Assembly: GCA_963706515.1 (NCBI GenBank)
Contig: CAVPMW010000008.1
Coordinates: forward strand, 1-64,000
DNA length: 64,000 bases
Direction: 5' to 3'
DNA from: CAVPMW01 sp963706515
GTDB taxonomy: Bacteria > Chloroflexota > Anaerolineae > Anaerolineales > UBA4823
Shown: positions 19,405 to 29,987 of the stretch, piece by piece
Layout of the letters: every line of letters starts with the position of its first letter
How positions within the stretch are numbered: position 1 is the stretch's first letter
The notes under the pieces: generated by a model
What the model was told of the DNA's origin: nothing
What the model saw: the letters and a program-made list of their open reading frames with translations, nothing else
Database searches by the model: none
Program-made: the position numbers and the translations under genes

Positions 19405-20204
19405 GTGGATACAAACGATGCCACCGGCAACCGGTTCGATGCAATATTAAACCTCCTGGTCGTTCTCTTTCGCTGCATTCTGGTCATCCTGATTCCTTTT
19501 TAATCCCTGGATATATTATTGGTGGTTTGCTCTTTCCTGACTGGTCAGCCATTGAAATGGGAACAAGGTTGGTTCTGGCGGCCTCGCTGAGCATAAGCAT
19601 GATCATTCTCCTTACGTTCATCCTGGCTCTCTTGCTCTCTAACGCTGGTAACGCTGCTATCGTCGTTCTTTTCCTTTTTGGGCTGCTTCTGGCGGTTAGC
19701 ATCATCCGCTATATTGCCCATACTTATCGAGACCATCCGGGTAACGATGAGCCCCGTTCGAAACCAGGGCCGATCATGGATTGGTTTCGGCATAAAGGAA
19801 CACCTGCTGTTTTTGCCCTGGGCATCATCAGTCTCCTGTTGGTTGTATTTTTCATGGGGAAGATAAAGCCGAGGTACGAGCCCCGGACTTATTACGCCTT
19901 GATTTTTCATCGGTGCCGCCAGGCGTTCAAATCACAAATCTTGAAGAGGGAGCAAAAAACTATCAATTGATCATTTATGGTGAAGGCAGCAATACCCGGA
20001 TCTCGCAACAGGTCCATCTGGATAAAAACCAAACGGTCGATATAAACCTTCAGCGGCCATTCCTCATCCTTGCCATCGCAAGGCAAAATCTATATCGACC
20101 TTTATCTTGAGGGTCAAGATAAACCCTATCGTTCAATCTACTTCTCTCGTGGGGAAACAACCACAGTCAGCCAGTCTCTTCCGCGGGAGGCTCCAAGAAA
20201 TTAA
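19405..20204 (+). CDS. DUF1616 membrane protein (frameshifted)
   Basis: About 265 residues. The first part LNLLVVLFRCILVILIPF joins after a shift near 19500 to IPGYIIGGLLFPDWSAIEMG, the typical opening of DUF1616 proteins; two to three further spans follow (IILLTFILALLLSN, FALGIISLLLVVFFMGK). After another shift near 19910 a soluble beta-rich tail has PPGVQITNLEEGAKNYQL and QVHLDKNQTVDINL. DUF1616 proteins recur in archaeal and bacterial surface-glycan and protein-glycosylation loci; activity is unknown. Start is unclear: GTG 19405 is one choice. The TAA stop is at 20202-20204, 10 nt before the flippase start. Confidence 0.55.
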
Positions 20205-20214
20205 TTTGCAGACG

Positions 20215-21589
20215 ATGATTAATTATTTCCGGGGTAAGGTTTTACAGCATCCCAAGATAAAGTCGTGGCTTTTCCGTTGGGGCGACTTTTTAGGTGTCAT
20301 CTTAAAAAATGCCGGCTCGTTGGTTGGTACCAAGCGGTTACTTCTGCTTTGGGTTTTCTGTACTGGTGGTTGGCGGCTCTAGTTTTTCCCCCCATGCTGT
20401 GGGTTTAGCCTCTGCTTCTGTATCGGCCCTGATATTGTTGGGTACGGTGGGCATCATGGGATTCGGTACGCTGCTCATGGGAATGGTACGACAGGAACGA
20501 GATCAGGCAGGGAATCTGATCGCCAGCGCCATTGTTGTCGTAGGGTTAGCTGGATCGTTGATCGGGCTTATTTTTGTCTTGGTTACATCCTGGATTTCAT
20601 CCGATCTTGAAGTATGGTCTGCGAATTTTTGGAACATCGCTCTATTTGCCGTCTCGGTGGGTTTGTCCTCGGTTGTATTCGTTATTGATCAGGCATTGAT
20701 TGGATTGTTACTCGGGGGTCTTCAGCTGTGGCGTAATTCAATCTTTGCGCTGGCAAAATTAGGCGCTCTGATCGCCTTCAGCTTCTGGTTATCGACGTGT
20801 CCGGGATCACAATTTATATCTACCTGGTTTATGGGCAATCTGATCTCTGTATTATTTCTCATTTGTTATGCGATTTGGAAAGGGGAGCGGCTATTCGGTA
20901 TAGGCCAAAGTTCAGATGTTCCGTCAGCTTGGATATAATGCATTGATTCATCACTCGTTGAATTTAGCGTTACAGGCTCCCGGGATTGCCTTACCGGTCA
21001 TCGTTACCATCATCCTTTCGGCTCAGTCAAATGCTTTCTTTTATGCATCCTGGATGATCGCAAGTTTCAGCTTTGTTGGGCCGATCGCGCTTGCGACGGT
21101 GTTGTATGCCGTTAGCTCGGCGGATCAAGCCTTGCTCGCCCAAAAATTTCGCCTTACACTCAGACTCTCTCTATGGATCGGTTTCTGTCTGTGGGCGGTT
21201 TGATGGTTGCCGCCGAATATGTGTTGGGGATATTTGGATCTGATTATGCAATTACCAGGGGACATGGTGCCTTCGTATTCTCAGCCTGGCGGTTTTCCCG
21301 ATCATGATCAAAAACCTTTACGTTGCGATCCACCGTATTACAGAATCGGATCCTCTGTGGCCACGCGTTTGGTGTTTATCGGCAGTTTCCTCGAGTTAGT
21401 TCTGGCGACGGCAGGGGCAAAATAGGGGGATTGGTTGGCTTAAGCATCGGTTGGGTGATCGCCGTAACGATTGAAGGATTGATCATGTCGCCTCCTGTGT
21501 TCCAAATCATCAATACCAAAGAAACACCGCACGTGCCGCCCGCACACCCCCAGATCTGGGCGATACCCACCCTGGATTCCCCAGCGTAG
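20215..21589 (+). CDS. Wzx-type polysaccharide flippase (frameshifted)
   Basis: About 458 residues, almost all in hydrophobic segments, spread over several frames (breaks near 20320, 20925, 21200 and 21330). The N-terminus WLFRWGDFLGVILKNAGSLVG, then GTVGIMGFGTLLMGMVRQ and a second half with LNLALQAPGIALPVIVTIIL and NAFFYASWMIASFSFVGPIAL, is the 12-14-span pattern of MOP-superfamily O-unit flippases. It would move undecaprenyl-linked glycan across the membrane for the transferases encoded around it. It ends 52 nt before the aminotransferase start. Confidence 0.72.
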
Positions 21590-21641
21590 CCAGAAAATCA
21601 TGAATGATCGAGCAAGAGAAAATGTTCTCGAGGAGTACGCC

Positions 21642-22768
21642 ATGCCATTTATTCCGATAGCTTCACCCGTAATCGGTGAGCGAGAAATCGCATACGTAAC
21701 GGATGCCGTCAGTTCCGGTTGGGTTTCTTCTCTTGGGTCCTATATCGGAAGATTCGAGCAAGAATTTGCCCGTTACCTGAATGTCTCCCATGCGATTACT
21801 GTAAATAACGGCACGGTAGGTTTATTCCTGGCTTTACATTCTTTAGGGATTGGACCCGGAGATGAAGTCCTGGTACCGGATTTAACCTTCGTAGCCACCG
21901 CGCATGCGGTATTGCAGGTGGGAGCGACGCCGGTATTTGTGGATGTTGAGCCAGATACCTGGTGTATAGACCCGCTCGCGGCTGAACGTGCCATTACATC
22001 TCGTACCCGAGCAATTATCCCGGTCCATCTCTATGGTCACCCGGCAGATATGCAGGCGATGACAAAGCTTGCCCGGAAATTTGGGCTTTTCATCATTGAA
22101 GATGCAGCCGAGGCCCATGGCGCTGAGGTAGATCAGCAGCGAGTTGGAAGCCTGGGAAAAGTGGGCGTTTTCTCTTTTTATGGCAATAAGATCATCACGA
22201 CTGGCGAAGGCGGCATGCTCACAACCAATGACGCAGATCTTGCCGGGCATATGCGTTATTTGAAAGACCATGGCATGAGTCCGGCGCGGCGCTACTATCA
22301 TACCGAGCTGTCGTTTAATTTTAGGATGACAAACCTGCAGGCCGCCTTAGGATTAGCGCAATTAGAGCAAATAGAAGAATTTATTGCTAAGAAACAGGCT
22401 ATTTGTGGCTGGTATTCTGAGGTGCTTGAGCCAATTCTCCTGCCTTCAATTACCCGTATCACGACCAGGGGTAAGGAACGTATTTTGGTTGTTTAGCATT
22501 GTGCTAGGGGAAGAATGCAGGCTGTCTCGGGCGGATTTCGGTTCGGCTTTACACAGTCAGGGGATCGACTGGAGACCCTTTTTTTATCCCTATGCACCAG
22601 TTGCCCCATTTATCCAGGTACCGGACGGTCGGCAGGGATGTTGATCGTTGCCCGGTATCCGAGAGATTAGGCGCCAGAGGTTTAAATTTGCCGAGCGGCT
22701 GCGTGTTGGATGAGCCGACCGTGCACAGCATTGCCAATACTGTGGCGAAAATTGTATCGACAGGCTAA
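21642..22768 (+). CDS. DegT/DnrJ/EryC1 sugar aminotransferase (frameshifted)
   Basis: About 375 residues, PLP fold type I. Motifs: IPIASPVIGEREIAYVTDA, NNGTVGLFLALHSLGIGPGD, DLTFVATAHAV, HLYGHPADMQA, EDAAEAHGA and FSFYGNKIITTGEGG with the Schiff-base lysine; RYYHTELSFNFRMTNLQAAL is the usual perosamine-synthase-like sequence. After shifts near 22480 and 22640 the C-terminus SGCVLDEPTVHSIANTVAKI completes it. The enzyme probably aminates a 4-keto (deoxy)sugar nucleotide such as GDP-4-keto-6-deoxymannose, supplying an amino sugar to the glycan cluster. ATG 21642 has GAGGAG 7 nt upstream; an earlier in-frame ATG at 21600 lacks one. Confidence 0.85.
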
Positions 22769-22771
22769 CAT

Positions 22772-22806
22772 CTATCCGAAGAAATTATTTTTCGGATAGG
22801 TTCTAG
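22772..22806. repeat. Palindromic intergenic element, copy B
   Basis: Perfect hairpin CTATCCGAA (22772-22780) / TTCGGATAG (22791-22799) with a 10-nt loop, followed by GTTCTAG. It starts 4 nt after the aminotransferase stop and could serve as a terminator between convergent genes, but its ends match copy A at 4593-4673. Confidence 0.6.
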
Positions 22807-22815
22807 GTCAGACCA

Positions 22816-24142
22816 TCAATCTTGAAATTCAAACGCTCCCAGGTCCGGCTTGGTTTGGACCGGCACCGGGTTATTTTCGAAGTCTAATGCGTATCCGAGA
22901 TCTATTCCGGCATCAATCGCAGGGCTGGAGGGCATTAGATGAAAATCCTGGTTGGATAAGTCTATAAATCGCGGGTCAGCGAGCTGCTCATCTGAGCTCA
23001 AATTAAAACCTGGAATAGTTCCATTTTGGAGCGAATAGAGGTTATGGTTGTGGGAAAACGTCGTTTTGTTTGAAATTGCCTGGAAATTTTCTACATACAG
23101 GATGTTGTTACGAACGAGAAAAGTATTGGCAGTTGGTTCTCCTTCAAAGCCAAAGATAACCCAGCCACGTTCGCGCTTCCGCCTCCTCAATAATCGTATT
23201 ATTCTCGACCCGGAAATCGGAGACAACGCTGGCGAAATCCCCCGTAAGATTGATCAACGAAAACCTTCGATTGTTAATTAAAACATTGTAGGTTACTCTG
23301 GCTCCATGCACGGAGCCGATACCCACTTCCAGGAACCCGGCGTTTCCGCTGGCCAAATTATGGTGGACATAATTATTATCCGCATTTCCAAACCATTCAA
23401 TCGCGTCCTCCATCTACGCCAAAATCATAACTGGCAGCTTTACAATCGATGAAACGGTTGTATGAAACCTCATTATTTGAGTTGGCCAGGACAACCCCAA
23501 CTGCCCCATAGTCATCAACACCGCCCGGTGTATTATTGATCATATGCAGATCGTGAATGCTATTCTGGGTGATCAGGTTATATTGTCCGTGGACTTTGAT
23601 CCCTTCTCCAACCCTGGTTATTTCAAGGTCGCGGACGATATTATGGTCTGCGCCTTCGGCAATGTAAACACCTGCTTCATGAAATCATTTACTTTGAAAC
23701 CTTCCACCACGATCCAGTCCGCTTCAATAAATATCGCAGTGCTCCAGCTTGATCCATTTCCCGAATTGCTGAAGACGGGGGGGTTGCCGCTACCATAGGG
23801 GGCAAAAATGACCGGGTTCCCATTGACCCCCGGGGTATCTATGAATAGCTCATCATTCCAAGCTGAGCCACGCTTAAGGATCTTGCTCCCAGGGGGGAAT
23901 GGGTTAGCATTCACGCGCGCCAGGCTACGCCAGGGTTTATCGATAGATGTGCCAGGATTGGTATCGGAGCCGGCGACACTATCGACATAATAGCAAGCGC
24001 ACATTTCGCCACCAGAGGCAGGAACACCGGGATGGGTGGGACTGGGTTGAGGCGTTGTGCATCGAGCGCCTTTTGGATGTGGATAAACCAGGTAGGAGAT
24101 AGAAATTACCAGCAGGAGTAACAGGCGGATCCTAGATTTCAC
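22816..24142 (-). CDS. Secreted right-handed beta-helix protein (frameshifted)
   Basis: About 442 residues. The N-terminus has a signal peptide (IRLLLLLVISISYLV). YYVDSVAGSDTNPGTSIDKPWRSLARVNA is the standard opening of parallel beta-helix carbohydrate-active proteins (DUF1565/pectate-lyase-like). Repeats with N-rich turns follow in three frames: DNNYVHHNLASGNAG, VTYNVLINNRRFSLI, FRVENNTIIEEA, FLVRNNILYVENF. It closes with DFHLMPSSPAIDAGIDLG and DLGAFEFQD, the usual C-terminal turn. Breaks near 23690, 23410 and 23150. Such proteins bind or cleave polysaccharide; the catalytic residues cannot be named. It lies convergent to the polysaccharide cluster and may act on its product. Confidence 0.75.
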
Positions 24143-24361
24143 GATTGCTTACCGACCTGTCCCAATTCGATGTACCCTTTACTCGTCGGCATGACGGTTA
24201 GCACCTCAAAAAGCTGTAATTCACCAACTTGATCAACAATACGTGTTCCCCGTTAGCCAGGCGCTTCCTCCTCGTCGATCTCAATGCTGGTCAGTCGACC
24301 GTGCAAGTTCACAATTCTAATAACAAACCATGATATGGATATATAGGATTATCCTGCCCCA

Positions 24362-24866
24362 TTATACTTCGGAGGTTACTTGAAAATTTAAAGGTTCAGG
24401 CAAGAGCTTTTCTGTAAAAGTAGTCAGGTGCTCCATTTTTAGTACTTCAGAACCTTCCAATGATAAATAAATCCTGCCTGTCTCCCAAGTTTCGCTGAGC
24501 TCCATCAGCAGGGCGCTCACCGACCTCAAGCAGGAAGCTTCGTTGGGGAAGATGCTTGCTACCCGGGTCCGTAGTCGAATTTCTCGGCACACTCGCTCCA
24601 GACTGTTGACAGTGCGGATCCGGCACCAGTGATCTTCCGGAAAAGAAAAAACGGTCAATCCTTCCGGGATGTTGCCTTCCAGCCAATCAGCCAGCCTGGA
24701 AGCGCTGTGCGCATATTTCTCAACCGTCCCGCGCAGCTGGGCTTCGGCTTGGGCTCAATCAGGGGCATTGAAGATAGCTCGGATATCGGCTGCCACTTCC
24801 GCTTCATGCTCTGGTGGGGCACATTCTGGAAACGGTTTTTTACAGCAGAAGGCTCCAAAAACAGGC
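24362..24866 (-). mobile_element. IS256-family transposase remnant (C-terminal part)
   Basis: The minus strand encodes only the last ~165 residues of a Mutator/IS256 transposase, in two frames: DWLEGNIPEGL joins FSFPEDHWCRIRTVNSLERV, then CREIRLRTRVASIFPNEASC and LRSVSALLMELSETWETGR, all diagnostic. The catalytic DDE portion is missing, and the remnant begins right at the end of the corrinoid gene. It is a dead fragment marking the border between the polysaccharide cluster and the sugar/corrinoid operon. No terminal inverted repeats found. The 24143-24361 gap beside it holds nothing recognisable. Confidence 0.85.
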
Positions 24867-25502
24867 TCAGGCGACCAGCTTTTTTGCCATACTGACTGCC
24901 CGGCTGGCATCCGGAGAGTAACCATCCGCGCCAATTTGCCTGGCGTAGCTTTCCGTGACAGGCGCCCCGCCCACCAGAACTTTAACCTGGCTACGCAGAC
25001 CGGTTTCTTCTAAAGACTGAATGACGACTTTCATATTAGGCATGGTAGTGGTCAGCAAGGCCGACATCGCCAGGATATCTGGCCGCCCATCCTGTACCGC
25101 TTCAACGAACTTATCGGCCGACACATCGGTGCCCAGGTCGATCATCTGAAAGCCAGCGCCCTCCAGCATCACGCTCACCAGGTTCTTACCGATGTCATGC
25201 AGATCGCCTTTGACGGTGCCTATTACAATCTTACCTGCCGACTTGATGTCGGATTCGGCCAGATAAGGCTTCAGTACATTCATACCCGTCTGCATGGCTC
25301 GGGCTGAAACCAGCATCTCTGGCACGAAGAAATCCCCACTTTCAAACCGACGGCCGACTTCTCCCATGGCGGCGATCATGCCTTCATTCACAATCGTTTC
25401 AATAGAGAATCTGGCATCTAAAGCTGCATTGATCTTTTCGACCACCACATCGCGCTCGCCAGCAACAATGCCATCAAAGATTTCTTGAATAATAGGATCC
25501 AT
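24867..25502 (-). CDS. Corrinoid (B12-binding) methyltransferase protein
   Basis: 211 residues. An N-terminal helical cap (about 1-85, FFVPEMLVSARAMQTGMNVL) is followed by a B12-binding Rossmann domain with DLHDIGKNLV (His102 as lower cobalt ligand), EGAGFQMIDLGTDVS, MSALLTTTMPNMK and VLVGGAPVTESYARQIGADGYSPDA. This is the MtbC/MttC/MtaC type: it carries a methyl group on cobalt between a substrate methyltransferase and an acceptor. I choose ATG 25502 (AGGAG 7 nt upstream) over an ATG at 25616 that would start inside a hairpin. It is the last gene of the sugar-transport operon containing a UroD-like methyltransferase, its likely partner. No reactivase (RamA-like) is in the window. Confidence 0.92.
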   Translation of the reverse strand: MDPIIQEIFDGIVAGERDVVVEKINAALDARFSIETIVNEGMIAAMGEVGRRFESGDFFVPEMLVSARAMQTGMNVLKPYLAESDIKSAGKIVIGTVKGDLHDIGKNLVSVMLEGAGFQMIDLGTDVSADKFVEAVQDGRPDILAMSALLTTTMPNMKVVIQSLEETGLRSQVKVLVGGAPVTESYARQIGADGYSPDASRAVSMAKKLVA

Positions 25503-25572
25503 AAGAATTCTCCTTCTTTCCTCAATAATTTGGCCTGATAAATGAGGTGCAATAATTATCGTAGAAACAAGA

Positions 25573-25608
25573 ACTCCTGTCTTCGCGATTACTGGCGAAG
25601 ACAGGAGT
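25573..25608 (-). terminator. Strong hairpin between cupin and corrinoid genes
   Basis: Perfect 14-bp stem ACTCCTGTCTTCGC (25573-25586) / GCGAAGACAGGAGT (25595-25608) with an 8-nt loop. On the minus strand it is followed by a T-rich TTCTTGTTTC, so it may terminate or attenuate transcription leaving the cupin gene, or be a processing site within the operon. Confidence 0.6.
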
Positions 25609-25637
25609 CTTCGCACTCCATTTTCGCCGTTAGTGTA

Positions 25638-26842
25638 TTATGCAGCAGGTGATTCCTTGTTCGGGCCGAAGTGCTTGAGCATCACAATCGGGTCGGTAAG
25701 GCTTGTGTTTGAAATCTCAACACCCGCCAGAGCTGCAGGGGCAGATACGAAGTACTCGTCATGGGTTAGCTGGCCAAAACGTATCATGGTTGGGGTGTCA
25801 ACTGACCAGACACCCAGCCTACCATGCCCTTGTAACATAATCAACCCATACGGGCCTGCATCGCGGATGGTGGCAGTGCGGCCTGGCAGCACGGTCAACT
25901 CTTTTGCAGCAAAGTACGGGTTACCATAGCTGATCCAGTTCTCAATATACCCTTCGCTCTCCATTTCTTCCACCGGGCTTTACTGGCACAGGCGGGCGGA
26001 AGAAGCGTTGTTTGAAATGGGGATCCAGATTGGTTTCCCAATCGATCTGGTCCACAATATAATCCAGGTCGATAATGCTTATCTTCGGGGACGCTTTTAA
26101 CCAGCAGATCCCAAGGGGTAGGGACTTCATTGACCAGCGATTGGAACATGGAAAAGACATCGCTGGCCCACTGGGGTTCATAAGTGCACAGGCTGCCCGG
26201 AGCGTGTAAAATTCCGGCAGGAACATACCAACCGGTGCCCACTTCCAACCGGTAGGCTTTGGAAAGGTCGGTGATGTGGTTATCGCCCTGGTTCCAGATC
26301 TCCAGGCAATGACGGACTTGCTCTCGAGTGGTGCCTGGCTCCAGTCCGAAGAAAGTGTGCGGGAAATCGGCGCCATAATTGTTCATCTGGCTGGGAAGAA
26401 ATAGCTCTCGGGCTTTTGCTGCTCGCCTACCCGGGCGGCATGCTCTGGCATCTGGTGCAGGTGGTGAGGCAACGCGCCCTTGTTATCGAAAAACTTCGAG
26501 TACATGGGCCAGGCATGATGGGCATCCCACATCTCGTCGCCCAGCAACTTCGGTCCTAGCTCATCCACCATTTCGATCAAACAGCTTCTTATCGGGATGG
26601 GTTTCATCGCCATATACAACATAGCTGAGCCCTTCATCCGGTGTGGTTAGCGGGCCATTATCGGCCCTGGTGGTAGATGAAAACCAGCGTTCGTCAATCC
26701 CACCCCGGTTTGCGCCGAAGGCATACAGGTCGTCTGGGTGCAGCTTGATACGTTTGCCGGGGATGCAAAAAGAACGCGGCACCCAGGTAGGAGCCAGGCG
26801 GAGAATGCCTTCACCTTGTTCGAATACAGTTTCACTGTTCAT
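25638..26842 (-). CDS. Cupin / mannose-6-phosphate isomerase-like protein (frameshifted)
   Basis: About 400 residues over four frame segments (breaks near 26570, 26385 and 25975). Start ATG 26842. Motifs suggest a double-stranded beta-helix: PGKRIKLHPDDLYAFG, a metal-binding-like PHHLHQMPEHAARVG, GWYVPAGILHAPGSL with GTGWY before it, and in the C-terminal domain ELTVLPGRTATIRDAGPYGL and MLQGHGRLGV. The HxH...E...H arrangement and two-domain layout resemble type I phosphomannose isomerases and their relatives that isomerise other sugars. The exact substrate is unknown. It sits between a DUF4432 epimerase-like gene and the corrinoid protein gene on the same strand. Confidence 0.65.
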
Positions 26843-26861
26843 AGTTGACCTCTCTCTAAAT

Positions 26862-27932
26862 TTATGCTTGGATTTTGATAATATCAGCCTGCGAGGCAAG
26901 CACCCCAAATTCAAGGTGGTAGCTGCGCTGCTCGCCTGGCTGCAGGATTTGCAAAGCACCCCGTTCGCGCTCTTTGGCGCGCCCGGAGACCCAATTCGTA
27001 GCCGGCTCCATCCCCACCGCGTAAACCGACTCTGCCCATCATCTTCCACTGATTGAAGCAGGGCAACTCTTTCTGACGGTAACGTACATAGAAGCCGAAC
27101 CCCTGCCCATTGTCGAAAGCCGGGTTTACCAGGGCAGCTGTTACGTAGCCATCCGAAGCGGCTTGCATTTCGTGAAAAAACACCTGCTCGCGGTAATTGG
27201 GGATCGGAGCGGTGAAGTGGTCGTATTCCTGGAGGCCGGGACGGGCATCCTCATCACGCGGCGTCACGGTACGCGAAGGAGCTACCAGCTGAGAGCCCTC
27301 ATCGATCACTGGAAAACCTGCGTTGATATGGTACAGGATCATATGAGGGGTGGGCAAAAAACCTTCATTGGTCACCGTATCAAATACAGAAATCTTAGCT
27401 TCACCCAGCCGGGCTTCCACGCGACGATGCAGCAGCAGGTTCTCGCCAAACACGATCGTTTCGCGCACCTGGCCTTCGACGTAAAGACTATGTATTGGTC
27501 ACCTTCCCAATAGCCTCCATACTGAACATTACTGGCTGGCAAATTCGAAATACGCCCATGCAACCCAAGCGCTTCACCCTCGTCCACGCTGGGCGCGCCG
27601 ATCGTAGTCAAGCCGCAAGTGAGCATCAAACCGCCGTAGAATGTTCGCCGCCAACCCAGTTCGGGCGGCTCAAAATAGGCCGGGTGTGTCGGCCCGGTGG
27701 ACGAAACCCATGCTAATGGGACACCGTTATACTCCGCGTCATAGATATCCATCCCGCGGTCGAGGAGCAGGCTGGCATTAAAGCCCGCGCCGGTGCGCAG
27801 TAAGGCAGTTCGCACCCCACGACCGATGCCATCGGTCAGCTCGGCTATCCGTACGCCTGCAATCTGGTCAACCAGACCTACTCGTTTCAACAGGTCCTGG
27901 CGGTTATAAAATTTTCCGTAGATATCTACCAC
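26862..27932 (-). CDS. DUF4432 aldose-1-epimerase-like protein (frameshifted)
   Basis: About 356 residues. The N-terminal part DGIGRGVRTALLRTGAGFNASLLLDRGMDIYDAEYNGVPLAW and GWRRTFYGGLMLTCGL followed by GLHGRISNLPA are hallmarks of DUF4432 (galactose-mutarotase fold). After a shift near 27420, VFDTVTNEGFLPTPHMILYHINAGFP, GYVTAALVNP and QWKMMGR follow; a third segment gives YAVGMEPATNWVSGRAKE and the end IIKIQA. Members are thought to interconvert anomers or epimers of sugars; none of this type is well characterised to my knowledge. Part of the minus-strand sugar operon. Confidence 0.78.
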
Positions 27933-28011
27933 AATTCACCTCAACCATCGGGCTCGTAGTATATTATTCCAGCCGGGTAGGAGACCAACCTCGTTGGTCT
28001 CCATGAACCTT

Positions 28012-28887
28012 TCAGCGCACATATGCGGCGATCATCTGCTGAGTCTCACGCAGATAATTCAGGCCGATGCGCAGCTCTGCATCCAGCTTTTCAGCGGGGA
28101 TGTTGCCATCCCTTGCGTCATACGGGCTTTTGCCTCTCGGAAGCGGTTCCATGGATATGCCGCCTTCGAATTCGATGTCGTGCAGAGCGCGCAGGATCTC
28201 TTTCCAGGGCATGGTGCCCATCCCTGGCGCCTCACGCGTATTATCGGCGGCATGCATATGCTGGAACCAGTATTTACCGGCGCGTCGCACCGCGTTCGGG
28301 ATACCATCGCCTTCCTCGATCTGCATATGGAATGTGTCGCCCATGACGCGGATATTAGGGTGATCGACCCGTTTTGCCAGGTCGATAGCATCGCTGACAC
28401 TAAAAATTAAACCCACTTCGTAACGGTTAATAGGCTCGATTGTCAACAAAATGCCTTGCTCCCCTGCATAAACCGCCGCCTGGTGCAGCGGGTCGACGCA
28501 GGCATCCAGATCAGCCTGGCGGGAGACCAGCGTTGCCGGCTGACCAACCAGGCTGGGGACGACCAGCACACTGCGAGCACCCACACCTGTCGCTAGGTCC
28601 ACACAAGCTTTGACGTAATCTACGCCCTTTTGACGTTCTTCCGGATCGGGATGAGAGAGCAGGCGCAAGTCGCCTGGCTCCGGGCCAGGGTGCATACCAC
28701 AGATTGACTGCACTTTCATGCCGGCGTCTTCCACGATTTTCTTTACTTCCCTGGCATTATATGTCTTCGGCTCACCAACCAGCTCGATGCCATCAAAGCC
28801 AATTGCTGCCACACGGCGGACGATTTCCGGTAAAGAAACTGCGCCGAAAATCCAGTTGTTTACGAAAATTTGGATATCACGTTTCAT
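28012..28887 (-). CDS. Sugar-phosphate isomerase/epimerase (TIM barrel, AP_endonuc_2)
   Basis: 291 residues, intact. Xylose-isomerase-like TIM barrel with the expected metal site: Glu151 (LTIEPINRYE), Asp184 (VMGDTFHM), His210/His212 (FQHMHAADNT) and Glu247 (ISMEPLP). This is the layout of D-tagatose/D-psicose 3-epimerases, hydroxypyruvate isomerases and inosose isomerases; the family cannot be narrowed further by eye. It would isomerise or epimerise a keto-sugar or cyclitol made from the imported substrate. Same strand and spacing (37 nt downstream of the LacI gene) as the rest of the operon. Confidence 0.85.
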   Translation of the reverse strand: MKRDIQIFVNNWIFGAVSLPEIVRRVAAIGFDGIELVGEPKTYNAREVKKIVEDAGMKVQSICGMHPGPEPGDLRLLSHPDPEERQKGVDYVKACVDLATGVGARSVLVVPSLVGQPATLVSRQADLDACVDPLHQAAVYAGEQGILLTIEPINRYEVGLIFSVSDAIDLAKRVDHPNIRVMGDTFHMQIEEGDGIPNAVRRAGKYWFQHMHAADNTREAPGMGTMPWKEILRALHDIEFEGGISMEPLPRGKSPYDARDGNIPAEKLDAELRIGLNYLRETQQMIAAYVR

Positions 28888-28923
28888 TGAGCATTCCTCC
28901 GAACAATTCTATATAAATTCGCC

Positions 28924-29943
28924 TCAATACTTCAACGGTGCAGTCGACTCGCGCAACACCAGGGTGGGCTCCAACACGATTTGTCCTTGGTCCAACTTAT
29001 CGCCTTTTAAGATAGCAAGTAGAGTTTGCATGCCGAGCGTGGCCAGCTGGGGAAAGGATTGGCGTACGGTGGTCAAAGGTGGGTTCAGGTAAGCTGCCAC
29101 CTCGATATCGTCTAGACCGACGATCGATAGATGACCTGGGATGGACAGACCGGCTTCGTGGGCAGCCTGCATAGCACCAATCGCAATCCGATCGCTGGCG
29201 GAAAAAACTGCGGTTGGAAGCGGGTCGTTTAGGAGAAGGACCTTCATAGCCTGGTAACCCTCCTCGCAGCTCCAACCGGTGCTGTTCACCACCTGTCCGG
29301 GTTCCAAACCACTTGCCTGTAACGCCTTTCGAAACCCTTCCTGGCGCTCGCGCCCAGGCGTAGACTGAGCGGCCCGCTGAGATGAGCGAACTGGCAATGG
29401 CCAAGAGAAATCAAATGCTCGGTAGCGATAACACCGGCCTTGACGTTATCCAGCGTAACGGATGGACCTTCATATCCTTGAGGGATGCGGTCGATCGCCA
29501 CATAAGGGATGCCGGCAGCCTGAAGACTGTCCAGGCCGCTCATCTGGTCCTGAGCAACTACGAACAGCATCCCATCCACCCAACGTTCTGTAGCGGTACG
29601 GATATAACTGGCTTCGCGGTCGAGGCTGCCGTGGGTGTTGTAAATAACCAGGCTGTATCCAAACGAATGAGCAATATTTTCGGCGGCACTGGCAATTGAA
29701 GCAAATGATGGGTTGTCAATATCTGGAACGATCAAACCGATGGTATGCGTACGCCTGGTGCGCAGGCTGCGGGCTACGGAGTACGGACGGTAGCCCAGCT
29801 CATCGATCGCGGCTGAATACGCGGTCGCGGGTTTCCGGTGTAATACCTGGCTTCTGATTTACCACAGCTGAGATCGTCTGCACCGAGACGCCCACTTTCT
29901 CAGCCACGTCTTTCATCGTCGGCGTTCTTTCCCTTGAGGTCAT
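28924..29943 (-). CDS. LacI-family transcriptional regulator (frameshifted)
   Basis: About 339 residues. The N-terminus PTMKDVAEKVGVSVQTISAVV with NQKPGITPETRDRV is a LacI helix-turn-helix and hinge; after a shift near 29825 the ligand-binding domain starts LRTRRTHTIGLIVPDIDNP, with GIPYVAIDRIPQGYEG and, after a shift near 29390, FSASDRIAIGAMQAAHEAG and IVGLDDIEVAAYLNPPLTTV. It likely binds the ATGAACGTTCAT-type sites at 34430-34471 in front of the transporter genes and responds to the imported sugar-like ligand. Encoded inside the operon it probably controls (autoregulation). Confidence 0.88.
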
Positions 29944-29987
29944 TAAATTGCCTCCCCTTTTCCTGTCAGGTCGATCGGGTTGGTAAC

